Part shown: positions 26,947 through 34,970 of the stretch, one piece after another
Position numbering within the stretch: the stretch's first letter is position 1
Layout: every line of letters begins with the position of its first letter
NCBI GenBank assembly: GCA_021811615.1
Contig: JAJZNW010000001.1
Coordinates: 1-64,000, forward strand
Direction: 5' to 3'
DNA from: Bacteroidota bacterium
GTDB lineage: Bacteria > Bacteroidota > Ignavibacteria > Kryptoniales > JAKASW01
Length of the DNA: 64,000 nt
Translations under genes and position numbers: made by a program
The notes under the pieces: generated by a model
Seen by the model: only the letters and a program-made list of their open reading frames with translations
The model's database searches: none
What the model was told of the DNA's origin: nothing

Positions 26947-29900
26947 ATGCTGGCGAAAATAATAGAATGGTCGATAAAGAACAGGTTCATCGTAATTGTC
27001 CTTCTGATATTCGTCCTCGCGGCGGGGTATTTCTCGCTAACGACCAGCCCGGTAGATGCCATCCCGGATCTCAGCGATGTGCAGGTTATCGTTTACACTG
27101 ACTACCCGGGACAGTCACCGACCGTTGTCCAGGACCAGGTGACCTACCCGCTCACTTCTTCACTCATCTCATTGCCGAAAGCTAAGGTGGTGAGAGGCTA
27201 CTCGTACTTCGGCTTCTCACTTGTCTACATAATATTCAAGGACGGCACCAACCTGTACTGGGCCAGAAGCCGGGTTCTCGAGTATCTGAACTATGCCGCC
27301 AAGCGGCTCCCGCCAGGCGTGACTCCTCAGCTTGGTCCCGACGCTACACCTGTCGGATGGGTGTATGAGTATGCGCTTAAATCGAATAAGCGAAGTCTCG
27401 GGGATCTCAGATCGATCCAGGATTATTACCTGAAATACGGCCTATCCACTGTGCCTGGAGTCGCGGAGGTCGCGAGTATCGGCGGCTTTGTAAAAGAATG
27501 GCAGGCCACACTCGACCCTCGTAAACTCCTCGCGTACCATATCTCGCCGATGCAGGTCGTTGATGCCATCAAGCAAAACAACAACGATGTCGGCGGTGAG
27601 GTAATCGATCACGCAGGATACGAACTCATGATACGAGGACTCGGCTACATCAAGACGATACAGGACATGAAGGATATACCGCTGGGAGTTTCAAAGGGCG
27701 GAGAGTTTTATCCTTTAGCGCAAAGCGCAAAGGGCTTAGGGCAAAGCGCGAGTGGTAGCGGAGGTGAGTCGATGGGAGGCAATTCTGCCGGTGGGGGCAT
27801 GTCCGGCGGCTCCACAAATCCGCAAACCGATATTCGATATTCGCAATCAGGTTTTTCTACCGGCACTCCGGTTCTCCTTGGCGATGTAGCTGATGTCCAG
27901 ATCGTTGCCGCGCCTCGCCGGGGTGTCGCCGACCTCAACGGAGAAGGAGACGTCGTCGGCGGGATAATCGAGATGAGGTACGGAGAAAATGCCCTCAAAG
28001 TCATCGAAGGTGTGAAGAAGAAGCTTGCGGAATTGAAAGCGGGGCTTCCGCCTGATGTCCAGATCGTTCCTGTCTATGACAGGGCGGACCTGATTCACAG
28101 GGCAATCAACACGCTTCAGGACAAGCTGATTGAAGAATCGATCATCGTGGCACTTGTGTGTCTGCTCTTCCTTTTCCATTTCAGAAGCGGCTTCGTCGCG
28201 ATATTCACCCTTCCAACTGCGATCCTCATGGCATTTATCGTCATGAGATGGCAGGGACTGAATGCCAACATCATGTCCCTGGGAGGTATTGCCGTTGCCA
28301 TTGGGGCCATGGTAGACTCGGCCATAATTATGATTGAAAATGCTCATAAGCACATTGAAGCTGACGGAGGCAAGACCGACAGGTGGACACTTATCACCGA
28401 ATCGTCGAAGGAAGTCGGCCCTTCTCTGTTTTATTCGCTCCTTGTCATAACGGTTTCCTTCATTCCGGTCTTCGCGCTGACCGGACAGTCGGGACGCCTC
28501 TTCAAGCCGCTTGCGTTCACTAAGACCTACTCGATGGCGGCGGCGGCACTTCTCGGGATAACTGTCGTGCCGATATTGATGGGATATTTCATCAGGGGAA
28601 AGATTCCGCCCGAGGAGAAGAACCCGATCAACAGAATCCTGATGAGGCTGTACACCCCGGTACTCAACTTCGTCCTGAAGTTTAAATGGTGGGTTCTTGG
28701 AACGGCATTGTTCATCATGGCGATAACGGTTTATCCTTACATGAGGCTCGGCTCGGAATTCATGCCGCCGCTTTGGGAAGGGACATTCCTATATATGCCG
28801 TCTACATTTCCTGGAATCTCGGTTACTCAGGCGCGTCAGACCCTCGAGATGACCGACAAGATCATTAAGAAATTCCCGGAAGTTACGACAGTGTTCGGAA
28901 AGGCGGGAAGGGCAAGCACCCCGCTCGATCCTGCCGGGTTGGATATGTTCGAGACAACGATAAATCTCAAACCGGAATCTGAATGGCCGAAAGGAATGAC
29001 TCCCCACAAGTTGGAGGCAGCAATGAACGATGCACTCCAGGTACCGGGACTTTCGAATGTCTGGACGATGCCGATTAAGAACCGCGTGGACATGACAAGT
29101 ACGGGAATAAAGAGCCAGATAGGCATCAAAGTAAAGGGACCCGACCTCGATTCACTGCAGGCAATAGGAGAGAGGATAGAGTCGCTTCTCAAACAGCTGC
29201 CTGAAACTCAAAGCGCATTTGCCGAACGAGTAGGGTATGGAAACTATATAGACTTCAAAATAGACAGGCTCGAAGCCGCAAGGTATGATTTGAGCGTTCA
29301 GGATATCGAAGACGTAATACAGATGGCTATCGGCGGCATGCCTGTCGGACAGATCGTGTCCGGCATCGAGCGATACCCGATTGACGTCCGCTATGCGCTC
29401 GAGCAACGCGACAATCCTGAAGAGCTGAAGCGGGTTCTCATTCCGGCGCCGACAGGAGCACAGGTTCCGCTCGGCGATGTTACGCAAATGATAATTCACC
29501 ACGGTCCGATGTTCATAAGGACAGAGGGCGCCGTTCCGACAATCTATGTCTACGTCGATGCTAACACATCCGACATCGGCGGCTACGTGGGCAAAGCGAA
29601 GCAGTACCTTGCCGAACATCTTCAGATACCGGCCGGTTACTTCGTAACCTGGAGCGGACAGTTCGAGTTCATGCAGGAGGCGGCCAAAACGCTTGCACTC
29701 ATTATACCGGCAACGCTGCTGCTCGTTCTTCTCATCATATACCTGAACACCAAGTCACTGACGAAGACTCTCATCGTCATGCTCGCGGTTCCATTCTCGC
29801 TCGTCGGTGCGATATGGTTCCTGTATATACTTCACTATAACGTGAGTGTCGCAGTGGCAGTCGGGATGATCGCTCTTGCAGGACTCGATGCAGAGACCGG

Positions 29901-30261
29901 CGTGGTGATGCTCCTCTATCTTGACATCGCGTACGACAAAATGAAGGCGGCAGGCAAGATGTTCACGTTCGAGAATCTCAAGGAAGCGATTCACGAAGGA
30001 GCTGTGAGGAGAGTAAGACCTAAGATGATGACTGCCTCTGCTATTCTCGCCGGGCTGCTGCCGATAATGTGGGCGACCGGAACAGGTGCAGATGTTATGA
30101 AACGGATTGCGGCTCCTATGGTCGGTGGCGTGGTAACCAGCGTTCTCCTTGAGCTCATGGTTTACCCGGTGATTTATTACCTCTGGAGAAGCCGGGAGAT
30201 TCGGCATCAAACTGCAACGATTAAGGACTCCACAATACCTCAAGAAGTGGGCCAACAATGA
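26947..30261 (+). CDS. cusA-like: Heavy-metal RND efflux pump, CusA/CzcA family
   Basis: 1,104 residues: 12 membrane helices in the RND arrangement (first near 13-30, then two blocks of five to six after residues 340 and 870) and two large periplasmic loops. Family signatures include TSPVDAIPDLSDVQV at the start, the proton-relay helix GGIAVAIGAMVDSAIIMIEN, and GLDAETGVVMLLYLD. It exports Cu(I)/Ag(I) or related ions with the adaptor and channel upstream. Residues about 255-300 are an unusual Gly/Ser/Met-rich insertion, encoded partly by GCGCAAAG-type repeat DNA. Neighbouring copper-type proteins favour copper/silver over Zn/Co/Ni. The stop overlaps a following ATG. Confidence 0.93.
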   Translation: MLAKIIEWSIKNRFIVIVLLIFVLAAGYFSLTTSPVDAIPDLSDVQVIVYTDYPGQSPTVVQDQVTYPLTSSLISLPKAKVVRGYSYFGFSLVYIIFKDGTNLYWARSRVLEYLNYAAKRLPPGVTPQLGPDATPVGWVYEYALKSNKRSLGDLRSIQDYYLKYGLSTVPGVAEVASIGGFVKEWQATLDPRKLLAYHISPMQVVDAIKQNNNDVGGEVIDHAGYELMIRGLGYIKTIQDMKDIPLGVSKGGEFYPLAQSAKGLGQSASGSGGESMGGNSAGGGMSGGSTNPQTDIRYSQSGFSTGTPVLLGDVADVQIVAAPRRGVADLNGEGDVVGGIIEMRYGENALKVIEGVKKKLAELKAGLPPDVQIVPVYDRADLIHRAINTLQDKLIEESIIVALVCLLFLFHFRSGFVAIFTLPTAILMAFIVMRWQGLNANIMSLGGIAVAIGAMVDSAIIMIENAHKHIEADGGKTDRWTLITESSKEVGPSLFYSLLVITVSFIPVFALTGQSGRLFKPLAFTKTYSMAAAALLGITVVPILMGYFIRGKIPPEEKNPINRILMRLYTPVLNFVLKFKWWVLGTALFIMAITVYPYMRLGSEFMPPLWEGTFLYMPSTFPGISVTQARQTLEMTDKIIKKFPEVTTVFGKAGRASTPLDPAGLDMFETTINLKPESEWPKGMTPHKLEAAMNDALQVPGLSNVWTMPIKNRVDMTSTGIKSQIGIKVKGPDLDSLQAIGERIESLLKQLPETQSAFAERVGYGNYIDFKIDRLEAARYDLSVQDIEDVIQMAIGGMPVGQIVSGIERYPIDVRYALEQRDNPEELKRVLIPAPTGAQVPLGDVTQMIIHHGPMFIRTEGAVPTIYVYVDANTSDIGGYVGKAKQYLAEHLQIPAGYFVTWSGQFEFMQEAAKTLALIIPATLLLVLLIIYLNTKSLTKTLIVMLAVPFSLVGAIWFLYILHYNVSVAVAVGMIALAGLDAETGVVMLLYLDIAYDKMKAAGKMFTFENLKEAIHEGAVRRVRPKMMTASAILAGLLPIMWATGTGADVMKRIAAPMVGGVVTSVLLELMVYPVIYYLWRSREIRHQTATIKDSTIPQEVGQQ

Positions 30262-30413
30262 AACCCGGGATGGGTCCTGAAGGCGCGGCAGCTCTCGCTG
30301 CCGCCCTTGCCGGCCGTGCGAAATCACCGGTCGCAACGCGTGGTGTCACCGCCGGCGCGGGAGACGAAGTGTCGATCGTCTCCGGCGAAGCAAGCCCTAA
30401 GCCTTCAAAGTAA
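30258..30413 (+). CDS. Possible small protein, 51 residues, coupled to the pump gene
   Basis: ATG 30258 overlaps the TGA of the pump gene (ATGA), the classical arrangement for translational coupling, and the frame runs to TAA 30411. The product is Ala/Gly/Pro/Ser-rich with no Cys or His and no signal or membrane segment, so composition argues weakly against a folded protein. No family recognised. It could be a real small subunit or an accidental frame. Confidence 0.3.
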   Translation: MKPGMGPEGAAALAAALAGRAKSPVATRGVTAGAGDEVSIVSGEASPKPSK

Positions 30414-30529
30414 GTGATGCCGTCGGACCGAAAAGCATTTTTACTTTGCGCCATACTTCATACGTCCGGCGGAACTCCCGCGTCCTTAAGAATGTGCCTG
30501 GAATTTCCGATATAGAAACAGGAAGACAT

Positions 30530-31048
30530 ATGAAGAATTATCTCCTGTTCGCAATAGTTCTCGGCCTGACTCTTGACGGCTGTGGCGGAGGGCTAGAATT
30601 GACGATGAAACCCGGCAAAGGCTTCAAGGTGAAATCTACCGTAGAGGTGGAGAGTGATGGATTCGACCCCGTAAACCTGCAGCACACAATCGAGAGAGCC
30701 CTCTTTAAGAACGGAGTAAACATTCAATCTGCTTCACTCGCCCCGACCGGAAGTGCGCCTCAACAAGATTTGATGAGCCAGGGCGCAAGTCCATCCACCG
30801 GAAAGAAGACCGATTCTGTCTCGACCGGTTTGTCCACAGTCAAAGGGGCGGTAGAAAATTCAGTGTACTTGCTGACGTTTGCCTACAAATCCAATTATAC
30901 ATTCTCAGGTGAAATGATTACGGATTTCTCTGCAACCGTTTTCAAAGCGGGGGAAATTGTCGGAATGATAAGCTATCATGGCGCTGGAATGCCGGTAGAA
31001 CAGTTGGCAGAAAATGTCGGGAAAGATCTCGCGCAGAAACTGAAGTGA
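30530..31048 (+). CDS. Small lipoprotein of the efflux operon
   Basis: 172 residues from ATG 30530 (AGGAAG 4 nt upstream); a longer frame back to 30446 lacks a site. The lipobox is LDGC with Cys near residue 18. The middle (about 75-105) is Ser/Gly/Gln-rich and low in structure. The remainder has segments such as NSVYLLTFAYKSNYTFSGEM and IERALFKNGVNIQS, which look like an alpha/beta domain of the LPS-assembly or FlgO-like kind, but I do not recognise a family. It is the last gene before a convergent multicopper oxidase gene and is probably part of the efflux transcript. Confidence 0.65.
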   Translation: MKNYLLFAIVLGLTLDGCGGGLELTMKPGKGFKVKSTVEVESDGFDPVNLQHTIERALFKNGVNIQSASLAPTGSAPQQDLMSQGASPSTGKKTDSVSTGLSTVKGAVENSVYLLTFAYKSNYTFSGEMITDFSATVFKAGEIVGMISYHGAGMPVEQLAENVGKDLAQKLK

Positions 31049-31062
31049 GGGCTGTTTCGCGC

Positions 31063-33396
31063 TTAGTACATGTACGTTATTCCTCCTCCGACTCCGAAGT
31101 CTGAGTCGTAATTGGCCGACAGCGAAAAGTATCTCGTCAATATATAACTCATCCCTATGTCGTATTCATTATCGGTGTTCCACATGCCGCTCAGCCTTAA
31201 TCGCGAAGTCAGCGCCAGATTACTCCTGCTCAGCTGAAACCTCAGGTGACCCGTATCGTCGACTCGTAGATCTGTCTGGATGAACAACGGCAGGAGGTAG
31301 CGTATGCCTGCTACTCCGACGGTTCGATTGTTGATGCGATATTCCTGAGTGCCGGGAACTATGTGGGGGAGCCTGTCGAGCCTTCTGAAATCCACGCCGA
31401 CGTATGCTTCCAGGAACTGCGTATTGCCGAACAGCCGGCCGAAACGAGCTTCGCCCCGGTAGTCACCACGATAGTCGGCCGCGCCCGTAAACTGAAAAAC
31501 ATAACTCCGGTTTACCTCCCGTATTATCGGGAAGATACCGTTGGATTGCGCCGCTACATTGGCGGAAGGATACCAACTGTTATCCATGCTCACGAATTTC
31601 TGATAAGCATTCCTTATGGTATCGATCTCAGGATTTAGTGGAGCATCCGATCCTTGAGGAGAGCCTGCCGGGGCGACACTAAACACCCTTGCCATTCCGC
31701 TGTTCATGTGATAGAGGATGTGGCAGTGGTAGAACCAGTCTCCGGTATGCGGTTCGTTGAATTCGATCGTATCGGTCTCCATTGGCGTCACGTCGAGCAC
31801 ATTCTTCATCGGATCGTAATCTCCGTGCCCGTTGAGAACCCTGAACGACGTCCCGTGGAGATGCATCGGGTGACGCATCATCGTCGAGTTGTGAATGATG
31901 ACCACCACGTTCTCTCCCTTGCGGATTCTTATTTTGTGAGCCTGGGAAAGTGTCTTGTTGTTAATCGACCATTGATACCTGCGCATGTTTCCTGTGAGAT
32001 CGAAATGCAGAGTATCTGTCGGCCAATCCGGCAGATTCGTTTTCACAGGCGACTTCAGCATGCCGTAATTGAGAATCACGATACCACCCGGCGAGTTTGT
32101 GCTCATGTCCATGTTCATACTGCTTCCGCCGGTGTCTGATCCGGCCGCGGTTGACATGCCGCTCATCCCAGTCATTCCGTTCATGCCCGACATCCCGCTC
32201 ATTCCCGACATGCCGTTCATATTGGACATACCGTTCATTTTCCGATTTGCGTCCTTACTTCTTTCCCTCGGACGACCGTCCATCTTAGGGTACATGGGAC
32301 TAAACACATCGTATTTCTGGTCGTACATCTTCATGTTTCTCATGCCTCCCGATGAATACATCATATCGTTCATCGCCTGCATCCCCCTGAAGTAGTTGAG
32401 CTTCCCAAGTGTCGGAGCGTATACCTTCTCTCCGCTGCCGAGCCAGAGAGATGCGTGACCCATGCGGTCTTCGGCTGTCGCAAGGAACTCATAGCTCTTG
32501 TTTCCAGGAATAGTCACGATAACGTCGTAAGTCTCGCCCACGCCTATTATCATCCTGTCCACCTTGACGGGCACGACGTCACCGCCGTCGCTGGCAACAA
32601 CGGTCAGCTTTCCGCCGGCAAACTGCAGCCAGAAATACGTCGATGAGGAGGCGTTAATGATGCGAAGTCTTACTTTGCTGCCCGCCTTTAGTTGAGGGAT
32701 GTGCCGACTCTTTTTTCCGTTCAGAAGATACGCATCGTAGTGAACGTCGCTTACGCCCATCGCCGGCATCCTGTGCCATTCCTGCACGAACTTCGCGCCA
32801 AGGTATCCATTTATCAGCGCCCCTCCCCAGCTCTGTACGGATCCATTCTTTATGCTGTACCAATCGTTTCCGCTCTTAAGTGTTCGCATGACCTGATCAG
32901 GACTTTCGTTCGTCCAGTCGCTTAGCACCACATCATACTGCGGTATGGTATCGTCCGTGTGGCGTCTGTGCAGTATGACCGCACCATATTCGCCTATCTG
33001 CTCCTGGAATCCAAAGTGAGAGTGGTACCAGTAAGTACCATGCTGCACGATTGGGAACTTATACAGGTGTGTTGTATGCGGAAGAACGGGGGCAGTCGTC
33101 AGGTAAGGAACCCCGTCCTGTATGTTGGGAAGTATCAGTCCGTGCCAGTGAATCGACGTCGGTACGTCCATCATGTTGTGGACGTAGATTTCCGCCGTGT
33201 CGCCCTCGGTGAAGCTCAAAGCGGGCCCGGGTATGCGTCCGTTAATCGCGATGGCTCTGACTCTCTTCCCGGTATAGTTGACAGTTGTGTCGCTCACGTA
33301 CAGGTCGTACCGCACAGCTCTCTGCGCATACGCCTTGACAGCTGAAACCAGAAGGATGAAAGCCGCGTATCTCACGAGAATTCTATTGTTATTCAT
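31063..33396 (-). CDS. copA-like: Multicopper oxidase fused to a CopB-like outer-membrane domain
   Basis: 777 residues with a 25-residue signal peptide. Three cupredoxin domains carry all four copper motifs: HWHG (83-86), YHSHFGFQ (124-131), HPMHLHG (509-515) and HCHILYHMNSGM (557-568). Residues 387-415 are a Met-rich tandem array (repeating GMS/GMN), and more Met-rich stretches surround it, as in Cu(I)-oxidising CopA/PcoA proteins. The last 170 residues are a beta-barrel-like domain ending GGGITYMY, matching the separate CopB family in proteobacteria; this fusion occurs in Bacteroidota. It likely oxidises Cu(I) in the periplasm or at the outer membrane. Third gene of a minus-strand unit behind a cytochrome c. 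Confidence 0.9.
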   Translation of the reverse strand: MNNNRILVRYAAFILLVSAVKAYAQRAVRYDLYVSDTTVNYTGKRVRAIAINGRIPGPALSFTEGDTAEIYVHNMMDVPTSIHWHGLILPNIQDGVPYLTTAPVLPHTTHLYKFPIVQHGTYWYHSHFGFQEQIGEYGAVILHRRHTDDTIPQYDVVLSDWTNESPDQVMRTLKSGNDWYSIKNGSVQSWGGALINGYLGAKFVQEWHRMPAMGVSDVHYDAYLLNGKKSRHIPQLKAGSKVRLRIINASSSTYFWLQFAGGKLTVVASDGGDVVPVKVDRMIIGVGETYDVIVTIPGNKSYEFLATAEDRMGHASLWLGSGEKVYAPTLGKLNYFRGMQAMNDMMYSSGGMRNMKMYDQKYDVFSPMYPKMDGRPRERSKDANRKMNGMSNMNGMSGMSGMSGMNGMTGMSGMSTAAGSDTGGSSMNMDMSTNSPGGIVILNYGMLKSPVKTNLPDWPTDTLHFDLTGNMRRYQWSINNKTLSQAHKIRIRKGENVVVIIHNSTMMRHPMHLHGTSFRVLNGHGDYDPMKNVLDVTPMETDTIEFNEPHTGDWFYHCHILYHMNSGMARVFSVAPAGSPQGSDAPLNPEIDTIRNAYQKFVSMDNSWYPSANVAAQSNGIFPIIREVNRSYVFQFTGAADYRGDYRGEARFGRLFGNTQFLEAYVGVDFRRLDRLPHIVPGTQEYRINNRTVGVAGIRYLLPLFIQTDLRVDDTGHLRFQLSRSNLALTSRLRLSGMWNTDNEYDIGMSYILTRYFSLSANYDSDFGVGGGITYMY

Positions 33397-33578
33397 TTTC
33401 CATCAAACCTCTCTCGGCATGGTCGAAGACAGACTCTAAACGCCAAATCCGAAATGCTACTGGAAATCGCCCTTGCAATGCCTTTTGCCGATTCGAGATT
33501 TTCGATTTTAAGTTTGTTTATGGCTTTGTGCTTCATATTCAGGATTTTTCTTGTTATTCGAGATACTGTCGTGACGAC

Positions 33579-34148
33579 TTAGCGTCTGTGCTCGCCCATC
33601 TTCATATTCATCTTCATGTTCTTCATGCTTTCGTTTGCTTTTTTCATCGCTTGATAATCCTGCGGCGTCATGTCTTTCATCTTCTCGAGAAACGCGACCA
33701 TCGCCCAGATTTTATCGTCTGCGTGTGTCCTGGCAAATCCGGGCATCCCCGTGCTCTTGATCCCGTTCTTGATTACCCAGAAGAGTTCCTGGGGAGAGAG
33801 ATGCTCTGCGGAACGTGCGAGGTTCGGAGCTTCCGGGTACAATCCAATTCCTGCTTCCGATTTCGACAGCCCGGGTCCCGAGTGACATGTGACGCACATT
33901 TCGTTGTAATGGTCAAAGCCCATCGCGATCATCGAGCTGTCCGTCAAAGACGGCACCTTGATTCCATTCGCGTGATACTTGACGGAATTATCGCTGGTCG
34001 AACTGAATATCCAGCGGAGAAATCCGGGATCGGGGGACAGAGTCGAAACATTGTACAACGCACCGGAAAGTCCTGAGCCAATAACGATTACGAATATGAT
34101 CAGTTCCGCAGCAAGGGTCGCCGCCACTGTCATGATTGTCTTTTTCAT
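33579..34148 (-). CDS. Membrane-anchored mono-haem cytochrome c
   Basis: 189 residues from ATG 34148, chosen because TTTGGAG lies 7 nt upstream; an upstream frame to 34229 has no site. A signal or anchor helix (about 8-28) precedes one haem motif CVTCH (about 85-89), with likely Met ligand in the STGMPGFARTHAD segment. The C terminus is Met/Lys-rich (MKNMKMNMKMGEH), suggesting copper contact. Such cytochromes often sit beside copper-resistance multicopper oxidases and may take electrons from them. 182 bp separate it from the oxidase gene; both follow the HYC_CC_PP-like gene on the same strand. Confidence 0.85.
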   Translation of the reverse strand: MKKTIMTVAATLAAELIIFVIVIGSGLSGALYNVSTLSPDPGFLRWIFSSTSDNSVKYHANGIKVPSLTDSSMIAMGFDHYNEMCVTCHSGPGLSKSEAGIGLYPEAPNLARSAEHLSPQELFWVIKNGIKSTGMPGFARTHADDKIWAMVAFLEKMKDMTPQDYQAMKKANESMKNMKMNMKMGEHRR

Positions 34149-34376
34149 CCGTTCTCCAAAGTTTGTCGTTATTCCTATATCTGGTTTTGCCGGACACGTA
34201 GTGATTGACAAACCAGTTGAGATATGCATAGCGGAGATGCCTGCTTCGGCTATTCCCAGGAACGCGATATGATATCTGCTGGAAGTCGTCCACGATCTCG
34301 TCCGAACTCTACCGGCTTCTGACCCGAGAGTATTGTGTTGAACGATCAGGCCGTCCGGACGATCATGGGATGCTTT

Positions 34377-34811
34377 TTAGATACGGAGATTGAGGTTTGT
34401 TAGGTGTAGTGGTAACGGAGGGGAGTCGGTTGTTGCAAAGAGCAGGTGGTTGGAGGCCAAAGTGGTCCGGCAGGTTCCCCGACTTATGAAATGGAATAAC
34501 ATTATCGGCTCGAAGTGTCCCGAAAATGTCTCGAGATTCGTAAAACTGCTGACGACACTTTTGGTGTGCAATGTAAAAAGAATGCAGCTTGGCGATTCCA
34601 GGCTCATTCCATGCTCCATTGTAATTACCCCGTGGCATTCATCGCAGATGGTCGAGCCTGACGAAGTGTCGGGTGAATTCATTACCACCCTCGGCATGCT
34701 GACAGGCGATTGCCTCTCTGTGCAGAAGCATGTCGCATACGCACACTGTATCTGCCCCACGACAAAGGCGAGGGTGAGAAATGCGCGTAGATATCGGAAT
34801 TTATTTTTCAT
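34377..34811 (-). CDS. HYC_CC_PP-like exported protein, second copy
   Basis: 144 residues with a signal peptide ending near YAT, then CFCT, then CDECH (about 57-61), a single Cys near 77, and a tail TDSPPLPLHLTNLNLRI. It is paralogous to the plus-strand gene at 23284: same length, same Cys order and same SPPL...NLRI end. The extra Cys and His give more metal ligands than the first copy. It heads the minus-strand cytochrome/oxidase unit. Likely periplasmic copper binding or signalling. No ribosome-binding site is obvious. Confidence 0.65.
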   Translation of the reverse strand: MKNKFRYLRAFLTLAFVVGQIQCAYATCFCTERQSPVSMPRVVMNSPDTSSGSTICDECHGVITMEHGMSLESPSCILFTLHTKSVVSSFTNLETFSGHFEPIMLFHFISRGTCRTTLASNHLLFATTDSPPLPLHLTNLNLRI

Positions 34812-34970
34812 TGTTCAAGTAAACGACATGTACTCTTCCTAACAAGAACAGATTTTCATAGTTCCGGACTCAAATTCCGGGGTAGTATGAAAATGACGGG
34901 TAGCCGGCAAGTTCGGCCTGAAGAACAGATATCGGACTCTTCATAACGACGCGGCGGTAGTTACGGTCTC

